From positions 1-52,455 of the forward strand of contig JBELJQ010000009.1 of NCBI GenBank assembly GCA_042090305.1: DNA of 52,455 nt. Direction: 5' to 3'. How positions within the stretch are numbered: position 1 is the stretch's first letter; every line of letters starts with the position of its first letter. The stretch comes from TMED13 sp042090305. GTDB taxonomy: Bacteria; Pseudomonadota; Alphaproteobacteria; Methylaequorales; Methylaequoraceae. A program made the position numbers and the translations under genes. Below are positions 26,144 to 34,188 of this stretch, in pieces. The notes under the pieces are model-generated. The model was not told where the DNA came from and did no database searches. It was given only the letters and a program-made list of their open reading frames with translations.

Positions 26144-27100
26144 TTGGGAAATTTTGATATAAATCTAGGAAAAAAAGTTATTGAAACTGAAATCCAGGCT
26201 CTAAGTATACTTAAAAATCTACTCTCAAGTGAATTTTCTAGAGCTATTAATATTCTTTTTAAAACTAAAGGAAAAATTATAGTTTCTGGGCTAGGAAAAA
26301 GTGGCCACATTGCGTCAAAAATATCTTCTACTTTTTCATCTATTGGTTCACCATCCTTATTTCTTCATCCTAGCGAAGCAAATCATGGTGACCTAGGAAT
26401 GGTTAATAAAGGGGATTCTTCAATTTTGATTTCAAACTCTGGGGAAACTTCTGAGTTAATAAATATCATATTACATTGTGAAAAGTTGAAGATTCCGATT
26501 ATTTCAATTACTAGTCAAGAATCGAGTACATTAGCTAAAAAATCAAATATTGTCATTTTGATACCAAATAATGTTGAAGCTTGTCCACTGGAATTAGCCC
26601 CAACCAGTTCAACTACCTGCACGCTTGCCTTAGGCGATGCAATGGCAGTTACTCTTCTTAAAAAAAGAGGCTTTACTTCAGATGACTTTCACGCATTACA
26701 CCCAGGTGGTAAATTAGGTCAAATGTTATTGCAAGTCGGTGAAATAATGAAAACTGGAGAATGTCTGCCATTAATTAAAAAAAATAGTATGATGAGTGAT
26801 GCAATTTTAGAAATGTCATCTAAAGGTCAAGGTTGTGTGGGAATAATTTCAAAAAATAAAAGTCTTGTTGGAATGATAACGGACGGTGATTTACGAAGAC
26901 ATATGACATCTGTTTTGCTAGAAAAAAAAGTAGAAGATATTATGACACCTCAACCACTTTTTTTAAAAACAACTACTTTAGTCTCTGATGCACTTGATAT
27001 TATGAATGAGAAATCTATAACAAATATTTTTGTTATAGATAAAAAAAAGCCTGTTGGAATTATTCATATGCAAGACTTATTGAGGCTTAAAAGCTTATGA
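26144..27100 (+). CDS. kdsD: Arabinose-5-phosphate isomerase (KdsD/KpsF)
   Basis: A 318-residue enzyme converting ribulose-5-phosphate to arabinose-5-phosphate, the first step of KDO synthesis for LPS. The SIS domain covers about 35-170 (VSGLGKSGHIASKISSTF, HPSEANHGDLGM, ISNSGETSEL). Two CBS domains follow (about 205-318). Start is TTG at 26144 with AAAGG upstream; the first residues align with the family N-terminus. Its stop overlaps lptC by 4 bases. Neighbours lptC/A/B confirm a lipopolysaccharide role. Confidence 0.95.
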   Translation: MGNFDINLGKKVIETEIQALSILKNLLSSEFSRAINILFKTKGKIIVSGLGKSGHIASKISSTFSSIGSPSLFLHPSEANHGDLGMVNKGDSSILISNSGETSELINIILHCEKLKIPIISITSQESSTLAKKSNIVILIPNNVEACPLELAPTSSTTCTLALGDAMAVTLLKKRGFTSDDFHALHPGGKLGQMLLQVGEIMKTGECLPLIKKNSMMSDAILEMSSKGQGCVGIISKNKSLVGMITDGDLRRHMTSVLLEKKVEDIMTPQPLFLKTTTLVSDALDIMNEKSITNIFVIDKKKPVGIIHMQDLLRLKSL

Positions 27101-27675
27101 CATATTCTAAATTCATTAAAACTGTTAAATTTTTCTTTTTAGGAATTTCTATTGTTATGCTTGCTTTAATAGTTATAAATAATAGACAAAATCAAGTAAA
27201 AATCCCAGAAAGTAAATTCACTTCCTCGCAGCGATTTGATAGCTCAGTTAGTCAAGTGTTAATTGAGCCAGTTTTTGTTGGATTAAATAATAAAGAAAAA
27301 CCTTTTAAAGTTTCAGCATCTAAAGCCACTCGATACAAAGAAACCTCGGATATTTTCTATTTAGAAAATCCCATAGGGGAGATTACTTTTGGAAAAGAAA
27401 AATACTTTCTAAGTGGAAAAAATGGAGTTTACGAAAAAAATATACAAAAATTAAAGATCAATGGAAATGTAGAGTTTAAAAACTTGAATGACCTAAGTTT
27501 CTCCACCACTGAAGTCTTTTTTGATTTTAAAGATCAAGTTCTTTTTGGAGATAAAAAGGTAAAAGGAATAAAAAATAACTCAACGATTGTCTCTCAGGGC
27601 ATCAAGATTTTTAACAAAGAAAATAAAATAATTTTCACGGGAAAAACAAAACTTCTATTAGCTAATGAAAAATAA
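27097..27675 (+). CDS. lptC: LPS export protein LptC
   Basis: A 192-residue bitopic inner-membrane protein that links LptB2FG to LptA in LPS transport. One N-terminal membrane helix (FFFLGISIVMLALIVI) is followed by a periplasmic beta-jellyroll with repeated strands (VLIEPVFVGLNN, YFLSGKNGVYEK, LKINGNVEF). Sequence identity in this family is always low, so position between kdsD and lptA is the main support. It overlaps kdsD by 4 and lptA by 11 bases. Confidence 0.88.
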   Translation: MTYSKFIKTVKFFFLGISIVMLALIVINNRQNQVKIPESKFTSSQRFDSSVSQVLIEPVFVGLNNKEKPFKVSASKATRYKETSDIFYLENPIGEITFGKEKYFLSGKNGVYEKNIQKLKINGNVEFKNLNDLSFSTTEVFFDFKDQVLFGDKKVKGIKNNSTIVSQGIKIFNKENKIIFTGKTKLLLANEK

Positions 27676-28480
27676 TAATAAAAAATTTATTGTACTACTG
27701 TTTTTAATTGTAAATTTTAATTTTACAGCTGCACAACAAGTAATTACCTCCTCAAAAGAAAATGAACCAATTGAGATTAATGCAGATAGTGGAATAGAAT
27801 GGCATAAAAATGAGAAGAAATATGTAGCTATAGGAAATGCAAAGGCTATTTCAGGCGGATTGTCTCTTGAATCCGATAAAATAGAGGCATTTTATGATGA
27901 ATCTGACGATTCTTCGATGGATATAAAAAAAGTAATTGCAAAAAAAAATGTAATAATTAGTGATAAAAAAATGATGATTAAAGGGGGAAAGTTTGCTGAA
28001 TATGATGTTAAGAAAGATTATTTTAAGGTGAATGGTAAAAATTTAATTTTAACTTCAGAACTCAATACTCTCAAATCTAACAATAAAATGGAATATTGGA
28101 GAACAAAAGGAGTTGCTGTAGCTACAGGTCGAGCTGAGGCTCAAAAAAAAAATGAATTCGTAGTAAAAGCAGATAAACTTGTATGGAATTTATATGAAAT
28201 TGATAAAAAAATAAGAGTTAAGAGTATAATAGGTTTTAATAATGTGTCTATAAGGTCCAATAATGAGGTAGCATTTAGCGATAAAGGTATTTATAATAAT
28301 ATAACAGAAGTCTGTAAGTTATTTGGCAATGTAAAGTTGCAAAGAGGAGATAGTTTTTTGACGGGAGAGTATGCTGAGATGGACCTAAAAAGTGGTATAA
28401 GTAAGATTTTGCCATCACCAAAGAAAGGACCAAATGAGAGCAAAGTAAGAGCTCTAATAGATAAAGAGAGTAAAAATTAA
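27665..28480 (+). CDS. lptA: LPS export periplasmic protein LptA
   Basis: A 271-residue periplasmic bridge protein. A Sec signal peptide (KFIVLLFLIVNFNFTAAQQ) is followed by OstA-like beta-jellyroll repeats: PIEINADSGIEWHKNEKKYVAIGNAKAI, then VVKADKLVWNL and KLFGNVKLQRGDSFLTGEYAEMDL. It is longer than E. coli LptA (185 residues), as is common in alphaproteobacteria. It overlaps lptC and is followed at once by lptB. Confidence 0.93.
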   Translation: MKNNNKKFIVLLFLIVNFNFTAAQQVITSSKENEPIEINADSGIEWHKNEKKYVAIGNAKAISGGLSLESDKIEAFYDESDDSSMDIKKVIAKKNVIISDKKMMIKGGKFAEYDVKKDYFKVNGKNLILTSELNTLKSNNKMEYWRTKGVAVATGRAEAQKKNEFVVKADKLVWNLYEIDKKIRVKSIIGFNNVSIRSNNEVAFSDKGIYNNITEVCKLFGNVKLQRGDSFLTGEYAEMDLKSGISKILPSPKKGPNESKVRALIDKESKN

Positions 28481-28481
28481 G

Positions 28482-29234
28482 ATGAATCAAATAGATATGC
28501 CATTTATAGCGGTCAATAATAGTGGATTGGAAATTAAAAATATCACTAAATCCTACAGTAAAAAAAAAATATTAGATAACGTTTCACTACAGTTGAAAAG
28601 AGGAGAGTCCGTTGCTCTTTTGGGACCAAATGGTGCAGGAAAAACATCTTTGTTTTATATTATAATGGGTTTGATTAAATCAGATGGGGGATCAATTATT
28701 ATCAATAATGATAATATCTCAAGTCTACCAATGTACAGACGTTCTAAACTAGGTTTAGGTTACCTACCTCAAGAATCTTCAATTTTTAGGGGGATGAATG
28801 TTGAACAAAACATAATGGCAATATTAGAAAAAACCAAAAAAAATGATGATGAAAAAAATAAAATACTTGAAAAATTACTTTCAGAATTTGGTATTGAGCA
28901 TATTAGACAAGCGTCTTCTTTATCATTATCTGGAGGTGAAAGGAGGAGGTTGGAAATTGCAAGGTGTCTAGCATCAGATCCTAGTTTCATTTTACTGGAT
29001 GAACCATTAGCCGGAATCGATCCAATTGCTATTAAAGATGTAAAAAATTTGATTCATAATCTAAAAAAAAGAAATATTGGTGTTTTAGTTACCGACCACA
29101 ATGTGAAAAGTACTCTTGAGATTGTAGATAGAGCATATATTATATTTGAAGGAAAAGTTTTATTTCAGGGAAGACCTGATCAAATCATAAAAAATAAAAA
29201 TGTTAGGACATTTTATTTGGGTAATGACTTTTGA
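28482..29234 (+). CDS. lptB: LPS export ABC transporter ATPase LptB
   Basis: A 250-residue ABC ATPase powering LPS extraction from the inner membrane. Walker A GPNGAGKTS, Q-loop GYLPQESSIFRG, signature LSLSGGERRRLEIAR, Walker B FILLDEPLAGID and H-loop TDHNV are all present. The extra N-terminal 10 residues before LEIKNITKSY may mean a later start. Directly downstream is hpf, whose TTG start overlaps the lptB stop (TTGA). In most proteobacteria rpoN sits between lptB and hpf; here it is absent. Confidence 0.97.
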   Translation: MNQIDMPFIAVNNSGLEIKNITKSYSKKKILDNVSLQLKRGESVALLGPNGAGKTSLFYIIMGLIKSDGGSIIINNDNISSLPMYRRSKLGLGYLPQESSIFRGMNVEQNIMAILEKTKKNDDEKNKILEKLLSEFGIEHIRQASSLSLSGGERRRLEIARCLASDPSFILLDEPLAGIDPIAIKDVKNLIHNLKKRNIGVLVTDHNVKSTLEIVDRAYIIFEGKVLFQGRPDQIIKNKNVRTFYLGNDF

Positions 29235-29806
29235 AAGATAAAGAAGATATACAGGTTTCAGGAAAACAAACAAAAGTTGGTAAATCTCTAACATTACATG
29301 TTAGAGAAAACCTTTTTGTAACACTGAGAAAATACTTCTCAAGCTTCATCTCAGCCGATGTTCTCCTATCTAAAGATTCCTATAATTTTAAATGTGACAT
29401 CAACATTCACATTGACTCTTCAATCTTTATTAAGGGCAATGCATTAAGTAATGATGCTTACGGAGCCTTTAATATAGCAAATGATAAATTAAAAAAAAGA
29501 GTAAGAAGATATCATAGAAAATTAGTTGATCACAGATCGCAATTTAAAAAAAATTCAAAACATACTGAAGCAAGTCAATACGTATTAAAAGATTCTTCAG
29601 GAGTAAGCAATGATGAAAATGATGAACCATTTATAGTGGCTGAATCCGAGGAAATAATAAAAACGTTATCTGTAAGTGAAGCTATGATGTTAATGAATCT
29701 AAATGACCAAAATGCATATTTTTTTAAAAACATTAAATCAAAAAGACTAAATATTCTTTTTAGAAGATCCGATGGGAATATTGGTTGGCTAGACCCAAAA
29801 AAATGA
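29231..29806 (+). CDS. hpf: Ribosome hibernation-promoting factor, long form
   Basis: A 191-residue long HPF that joins 70S ribosomes into 100S dimers in stationary phase. The N-terminal S30AE domain (IQVSGKQTKVGKSLTLHV, then AYGAFNIANDKLKKRVRRYHRKL) is joined by a linker to the C-terminal dimerisation domain (FIVAESEEIIKTLSVSEAMMLM to DGNIGWLDP). Start is TTG overlapping the lptB stop. The gene normally follows rpoN in this cluster. It overlaps ptsN in an ATGA arrangement. Confidence 0.93.
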   Translation: MKDKEDIQVSGKQTKVGKSLTLHVRENLFVTLRKYFSSFISADVLLSKDSYNFKCDINIHIDSSIFIKGNALSNDAYGAFNIANDKLKKRVRRYHRKLVDHRSQFKKNSKHTEASQYVLKDSSGVSNDENDEPFIVAESEEIIKTLSVSEAMMLMNLNDQNAYFFKNIKSKRLNILFRRSDGNIGWLDPKK

Positions 29807-30249
29807 AATTAACAGAATTTATTACTTTAAACTCCATCTATGTGAATGTCGAAGAGGATAGTAAAAAAAATCTTTTTAAGAAAATATCAAAAGTTTTTAC
29901 AGATAATGAATCTGTTGATGTCTCTTCAATAAGTGAAAAATTAAACGAAAGAGAGAGGCTAGGTTCCACTGGTGTTGGAGATGGTGTTGCAATTCCACAT
30001 GCAAAAATTGAATCTATCACTGCGACACGGGTATTATTTTTAAAGCTAAAAAAACCAATAGATTTCTCTTCACCTGATGAACGAGATGTGGATATAATTT
30101 TTGCTATTGTAGCGCCAGAAAACTCTGAATCAGAGCACCTGTTAATTTTATCGGCAATTTCTAAATTCTTAAAGAGAAAAGGTACACTTGATAGAATAAG
30201 AAAGCTTAACAATGCTGAAAGAATTTATGATTACTTTTCAAAGTTTTAA
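29803..30249 (+). CDS. ptsN: PTS IIA-like nitrogen regulatory protein PtsN
   Basis: A 148-residue EIIA-Ntr, the terminal phosphoacceptor of the regulatory (nitrogen) PTS. The phosphorylation site is H66 in DGVAIPHAKIES, preceded by ERERLGSTGVGDG; VDIIFAIVAPENSESEHL is also typical. I chose ATG at 29803, which overlaps the hpf stop, over an upstream TTG at 29785. Its phosphate donor is probably the HPr-EI fusion at 49691-51754. It is kept although rpoN is missing from the cluster. Convergent with the DUF1150 gene (4-base overlap). Confidence 0.95.
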   Translation: MKLTEFITLNSIYVNVEEDSKKNLFKKISKVFTDNESVDVSSISEKLNERERLGSTGVGDGVAIPHAKIESITATRVLFLKLKKPIDFSSPDERDVDIIFAIVAPENSESEHLLILSAISKFLKRKGTLDRIRKLNNAERIYDYFSKF

Positions 30250-30446
30250 TGAAGATTTATATACTCAAGGCCTGACTGAATAATGGCTGCTATAGCTGAT
30301 TCTTTACTTTCAAATGCTGCAATCAATGTTCCGTCGGCGCAATAGACAGAAAAAATATCTGTTGATTGGTTTTCTTCGTTATGAATTTCTTTTTTAACAA
30401 AGGCTAAAGAGGCATTACCAAACTCTATGAAATCATTATTTTTCAT
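30246..30446 (-). CDS. DUF1150 family protein
   Basis: A 66-residue protein with IEFGNASLAFVKK and an ending FSVYCADGTLIAAFESKESAIAAI, matching DUF1150. This family is found almost only in alphaproteobacteria, usually beside a small heat-shock protein gene as here. I chose ATG at 30446, one base after the hsp20 stop, which implies translational coupling. An ATG at 30470 would add eight residues and overlap hsp20. Function is unknown; pairing with Hsp20 suggests a stress or quality-control role. Confidence 0.85.
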   Translation of the reverse strand: MKNNDFIEFGNASLAFVKKEIHNEENQSTDIFSVYCADGTLIAAFESKESAIAAIIQSGLEYINLH

Positions 30447-30447
30447 T

Positions 30448-30915
30448 TTATTTAATGTTAGATTTCTCATTACCAAAGCTGATTAAATTTTTTTTAGGAT
30501 TTTTTGAATCTTTAATTTCAATTTTTACTGATTGGTCATTATTAATTGGTTGAGACAAGTCAACATATAACAATCCATTGTCCATTGATGCTTCTCTTAC
30601 TTCAATACCTTCAGCTAGAACAAAATTTCTCTGAAATTGTCTAGTGGCAATTCCTCTATGTATAAAGATTCTCTCTCTGCTATCTTCCTCTTTAACTCCT
30701 CTTATTTGCAATTGATTTCCTTCGAGACTAACATCTAACTCATTTTTTTTAAAACCAGCTACTGCCACTGTAATCCTTATGCCATTGGGTGAGGTTTGTT
30801 CTATGTTGTATGGAGGATATGAATCTGATGAAAGTTTTGATATTCTATCTACTGTTCTTTCGAACTGATCAAAACCTAGCAAAAATGGACTATTAAAAAT
30901 TGACATTCTATTCAT
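30448..30915 (-). CDS. Small heat-shock protein Hsp20 (IbpA-like)
   Basis: A 155-residue alpha-crystallin-type chaperone that holds unfolding proteins. The sequence begins IFNSPFLLGFDQFERTVDRI. The alpha-crystallin domain spans about 40-130 (PPYNIEQTSPNGIRITVAVAG, ERIFIHRGIATRQFQRNFVL, NGLLYVDLSQP). A GAGG ribosome-binding site (GAGGATTC before ATG) supports the start. Upstream is a recognisable TTGACT/TATTAA promoter. It is followed by DUF1150 in one transcript, the common alphaproteobacterial arrangement. Confidence 0.94.
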   Translation of the reverse strand: MNRMSIFNSPFLLGFDQFERTVDRISKLSSDSYPPYNIEQTSPNGIRITVAVAGFKKNELDVSLEGNQLQIRGVKEEDSRERIFIHRGIATRQFQRNFVLAEGIEVREASMDNGLLYVDLSQPINNDQSVKIEIKDSKNPKKNLISFGNEKSNIK

Positions 30916-30964
30916 GAATCCTCAGTTGAGCAATTTTAGTGAACCTATTAAAGCGTTCATCTAA

Positions 30965-30992
30965 TTAATATAAAAAACAAAATTATAGTCAA
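30965..30992 (-). promoter_or_regulatory. Candidate hsp20 promoter
   Basis: Minus strand TTGACT (30987-30992), a 16-base spacer and TATTAA (30965-30970), about 50 bases before the hsp20 ATG. The -35 fits a vegetative promoter better than the alphaproteobacterial heat-shock consensus (CTTG...), so control by RpoH is not demonstrated. Confidence 0.4.
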
Positions 30993-31057
30993 CAAAAATT
31001 TTTTATTATGTATTAGCTTATAGTAATAATTTTCTTAATATAGACTTTATTAGCTTT

Positions 31058-32224
31058 ATGAAAAAAATGAGAAATTTATTTATATCTTGGAGTCTACTTT
31101 GCTTATTTATTCCAATTTCAACGGAATCTAATACAAAGTTAAGTAATTACAGAAACTATAAAATAACAAAATCTGAATTTATACTAAAACCAGTAATTAA
31201 GGGATTAGATTATCCGTGGGGAATGTCATTTATTGACAATGAAAACTTATTGATCACAGAAAAAGGCGGGAGATTACTTAAGGTAAATATCACTAATGGT
31301 AATACTGTAAATATCGAACACTCAATTAAAAGTATTCCTTATTCGGGAGGGAGTAATCAAGGCGGATTGTTGGATGTTCTTTACAATAAAGGATTTGTAT
31401 ACTTTTCCTATAGCCATAACTTTTCTGATACCAATAAAATCAAAAGTAAATCTTACAAATCCTGTACAACAATTGCTAGAGGGAAATTAGTTAACAATAA
31501 AATTGAAAATTTAGAGATTTTACTTTTTGGTAAACCAAAATTTAAAGATAATAGACACTGGGGGTCAAGGTTGGTAATTAAGGATGATTTTTTATATGCT
31601 AGTTTCGGGGAAAGAGGGCAAGGAATGATTGCTCAAGATCCAAAGAAGTATCCAGGAAGTATTATTAAAATAAAGCTTGATGGTAGCATACCAAAAGATA
31701 ATCCAGCTTTTATGGATAAAAATAATTGGCTACCTGAGATTTACCAAATTGGGTTCAGAAACCCACAGGGGATGGCATTGTCTATAGATGGTGATAAAAT
31801 TTTTTTTTCGCAACATGGACCGAGAGGTGGCGACAATATAGGTGTTATCAATAAAGGAGGGAATATGGGATGGAAAGATATTGCATGGGGAGGCAAAGAG
31901 TATTACGGCTTAAATATAGGAACCTCTGATTTGAAAGATAAATATGATAAACCTATTATAACTTGGGTTCCATCGATAGCTGTTGGACAAATAAATTTCT
32001 ACACAGGAGAGACTTTCAAAGAATGGAATGGTGATTTAATTGTTAGTGCAACAAAAACAGGTATGTTATTGAGGTTAGGTTTAAGAAATAATAAAGTTAT
32101 AAATGAAGAAATAATTCTTAATCAAGATATTGGAAGAATTAGGGATTTTGAAATTGACAGTAACGGGGACATTTTTATAGTTACTGACCAAAAAAACTCT
32201 ACATTATGGAAACTCACTAAATAA
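31058..32224 (+). CDS. PQQ-dependent sugar dehydrogenase (soluble GDH / Asd-like fold)
   Basis: A 388-residue six-bladed beta-propeller protein of the glucose/sorbosone dehydrogenase family. A hydrophobic leader (NLFISWSLLCLFIPIS) indicates export to the periplasm. Family motifs: GLDYPWGMSFIDNENLLITEKGG, NQGGLLDVLYN, RHWGSRLVI, YQIGFRNPQGMALS and QHGPRGGDNIGVI with GKEYYG. These include the histidine/arginine residues near the PQQ site of homologues. No PQQ synthesis genes are in the window, so cofactor use is inferred. Expressed alone; tRNA-Ala is on the opposite strand 19 bases away. Confidence 0.9.
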   Translation: MKKMRNLFISWSLLCLFIPISTESNTKLSNYRNYKITKSEFILKPVIKGLDYPWGMSFIDNENLLITEKGGRLLKVNITNGNTVNIEHSIKSIPYSGGSNQGGLLDVLYNKGFVYFSYSHNFSDTNKIKSKSYKSCTTIARGKLVNNKIENLEILLFGKPKFKDNRHWGSRLVIKDDFLYASFGERGQGMIAQDPKKYPGSIIKIKLDGSIPKDNPAFMDKNNWLPEIYQIGFRNPQGMALSIDGDKIFFSQHGPRGGDNIGVINKGGNMGWKDIAWGGKEYYGLNIGTSDLKDKYDKPIITWVPSIAVGQINFYTGETFKEWNGDLIVSATKTGMLLRLGLRNNKVINEEIILNQDIGRIRDFEIDSNGDIFIVTDQKNSTLWKLTK

Positions 32225-32243
32225 TTACTACTTATTTATATTT

Positions 32244-32319
32244 TGGTGGAGCTGGACGGGATCGAACCGACGACCTTCTGAATGCCATCCAGACGCTCTC
32301 CCAACTGAGCTACAGCCCC
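32244..32319 (-). tRNA. tRNA-Ala (GGC)
   Basis: Minus-strand 76-base tRNA including encoded CCA. Acceptor GGGGCTG pairs CAGCTCC and contains the G3:U70 pair that identifies alanine tRNAs. The anticodon loop ATGGCAT gives anticodon GGC. D-loop AGCTCAGTTGGGAGAGC and T-loop GGTTCGATCCC are canonical. It is followed by the entericidin-like gene on the same strand upstream. Confidence 0.97.
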
Positions 32320-32334
32320 ATAGATCAAATAAGT

Positions 32335-32457
32335 TCAATCTTCAAACTTAATAATATCTCCAACTTTTTTTATGTCCTCTCCAACACCAGAAATAGTTCC
32401 GCCAATTGTACCACAACCTAACAATTGAAGAATCAACAAAACATGTAAATATCTCAT
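32335..32457 (-). CDS. Entericidin-like small lipoprotein
   Basis: A 40-residue ATG-to-TGA gene. The product has a short signal sequence (RYLHVLLILQ) ending in the lipobox LLGC with the lipid-anchored cysteine at residue 15. The mature part GTIGGTISGVGEDIKKVGD matches the entericidin A/B pattern (N-T-x-x-G-x-G-E-D-I-K/V-K). Entericidins form a toxin/antidote pair in E. coli (ecnB/ecnA); single copies are widespread in alphaproteobacteria with unclear function. Only one copy is here. A 10-base perfect palindrome lies just upstream (32465-32487). No strong ribosome-binding site. Confidence 0.78.
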   Translation of the reverse strand: MRYLHVLLILQLLGCGTIGGTISGVGEDIKKVGDIIKFED

Positions 32458-32464
32458 ATTTATA

Positions 32465-32487
32465 TTTTAAGTTTAAGAAACTTAAAA
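32465..32487 (-). promoter_or_regulatory. Perfect 10-base inverted repeat upstream of entericidin gene
   Basis: TTTTAAGTTT and AAACTTAAAA flank a three-base centre. It lies 7 bases upstream of the entericidin ATG and 43 bases after the TIGR02300 stop. It could be an operator, a weak terminator for the upstream gene (there is no T-run after it on the minus strand) or a translation-controlling hairpin. Confidence 0.5.
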
Positions 32488-32530
32488 TCAAGTTTCCTTG
32501 ATATAATAAAATTTTAAATGCGCTGACGTT

Positions 32531-32830
32531 TTAAACTTCTTCTCTGTCTATTTCTACGATATCGTCAACAGAAGATACATCATCATCGTCATTTTCTTGG
32601 TCATCCGAACTTTCTTCAACATCTATATCTTCAATTTTTAAATCTTTGGCTTCAGGAGTGGCTTCAGGCTTAACAACCTTTGGTGGTCGACCTCTTTTTG
32701 AAATATTAGTTAATAGAGAACTTACCTCTGCTCCACAAGCTGGACAAGATATTGGAAATTTACCAAAATCAAAAAATAGAGTGCTACACTTTGTGCACTT
32801 TCTCTTTGCACCTTTTTCAAAATTTTCCAT
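32531..32830 (-). CDS. TIGR02300 family protein (FYDLN acid domain)
   Basis: A 99-residue protein with an N-terminal zinc-ribbon-like fold: C12-x2-C15 in KCTKCSTLFFDFGK and C29-x2-C32 in CPACGAE. A KRGRPPK basic patch follows, then a strongly acidic C-terminal tail (runs of D and E from about residue 70). This is the alphaproteobacterial TIGR02300 family; the typical FYDLN is FFDFG here. Function is unknown. It is divergent from aroA across 47 bases, the usual alphaproteobacterial arrangement. Confidence 0.9.
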   Translation of the reverse strand: MENFEKGAKRKCTKCSTLFFDFGKFPISCPACGAEVSSLLTNISKRGRPPKVVKPEATPEAKDLKIEDIDVEESSDDQENDDDDVSSVDDIVEIDREEV

Positions 32831-32877
32831 AATAATCTTTCAATAAGAACATAAATAAACTAACATCATTAACACTA

Positions 32878-34188
32878 ATGAAAAGAACTTTTACCCTTAA
32901 ATCATCAAAAAGTAAATGCCTAATTGGTAATTTAAATGTCCCAGCAGATAAATCTATATCAATACGTGCTTTAATTTTAACTTCATACTGTGTTGGAACA
33001 AGTAAAATTTTTAATTTACTGGACTCAGATGATGTTCTAAATACTCTTAAAGCATTGAAATTAATTGGTATTAAAATTGAAAAAAAGAATAATTACTATT
33101 CTATTCATGGAAATGGTGGGCTCTACAAATCTCCAACTAGACAGCTTGACCTTGGAAACTCTGGAACTGGGGTAAGACTTTTAGCGGGCCTATTATCTAC
33201 AAGTAAAATTGACGCAAATCTTGTTGGAGATAGTTCATTATCTTCTAGACCCATGAACAGAATTATTAATCCTTTAAATAAAATGAACATCAAACTAGAA
33301 AGTCATAATGGTTTTCTACCCATAAGGATATCAAAGGATAATCAGATTTTCATTCCATATAAACACATCTTAAAGTTAGGTTCTGCGCAAGTTAAAAGTG
33401 CAATTTTGCTTGCCTCACTTAATATCAAAGGAAAAACTACTATTCTTGAAAAAATACCGTCAAGAAATCATACCGAGATAATGCTTGAATACTTAGGAGC
33501 TAGGATTAAAAGTAAAAAAAATCTAATTAGCTTAGAATCTCCAAATTGTCTGAGTCCCAATAATATAAAAATTCCTGGAGATTTTAGTTCGGCAGCTTTC
33601 ATAATCGTTGCAGTATTAATAACAAAAAATAGTAAAGTGAAAATACTCAATGTTGGATTAAATTTTTTCAGAACAGGATTATTAGATATTCTTTCAAAAA
33701 TGGGAGGGGCTATTAGTATTAGTAATAGAAAAACTATAAACAATGAATTAGTTGGTGATATAGAAGTTAGAACTTCGAATTTAAATTGTGTAAGAACTAC
33801 TGGAAAAATAAGTCCCAGAATGATTGATGAGTTTCCAATTTTATTTGTAGCCGCATCATTTGCAAAGGGAAGATCAAAATTTAGTGGTATAGCTGAACTT
33901 AAAGTCAAGGAAAGCAATAGGCTTAAGGTAATGCATGATGTATTAAAAATTCTTGGTGTAAATATAAAAATGGGTGACGATTTTATAGAGATAGTCGGAA
34001 AAGAGAAATATAATAATATAAAGAAAATCGAAACATTTCGTGATCATAGAATTGCTATGTCTGTCCTTGTTTTTGGCATGGCTTCAAATGGTGAGATAAC
34101 AATCGATGATATGTCAATGATTAAAACTTCATTTCCAGGGTTTAAGGAAATTTTCGAGAAAATTGGTGCTCAAATCGAATCAGTTTAA
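32878..34188 (+). CDS. aroA: 3-phosphoshikimate 1-carboxyvinyltransferase (EPSP synthase)
   Basis: A 436-residue shikimate-pathway enzyme joining PEP to shikimate-3-phosphate. Substrate residues are visible: K25-S26 and R30 in NVPADKSISIRAL, GNSGTGVR at 93-100, SSRPMNR, LGSAQVKSAILLA, DEFPILFVAASFA with the catalytic aspartate, and ELKVKESNRL. The sequence is closer to the alphaproteobacterial (class II-like) enzymes than to E. coli AroA. Position 96 is glycine. No Shine-Dalgarno sequence precedes the ATG. It heads the long plus-strand run, overlapping cmk. Confidence 0.97.
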   Translation: MKRTFTLKSSKSKCLIGNLNVPADKSISIRALILTSYCVGTSKIFNLLDSDDVLNTLKALKLIGIKIEKKNNYYSIHGNGGLYKSPTRQLDLGNSGTGVRLLAGLLSTSKIDANLVGDSSLSSRPMNRIINPLNKMNIKLESHNGFLPIRISKDNQIFIPYKHILKLGSAQVKSAILLASLNIKGKTTILEKIPSRNHTEIMLEYLGARIKSKKNLISLESPNCLSPNNIKIPGDFSSAAFIIVAVLITKNSKVKILNVGLNFFRTGLLDILSKMGGAISISNRKTINNELVGDIEVRTSNLNCVRTTGKISPRMIDEFPILFVAASFAKGRSKFSGIAELKVKESNRLKVMHDVLKILGVNIKMGDDFIEIVGKEKYNNIKKIETFRDHRIAMSVLVFGMASNGEITIDDMSMIKTSFPGFKEIFEKIGAQIESV

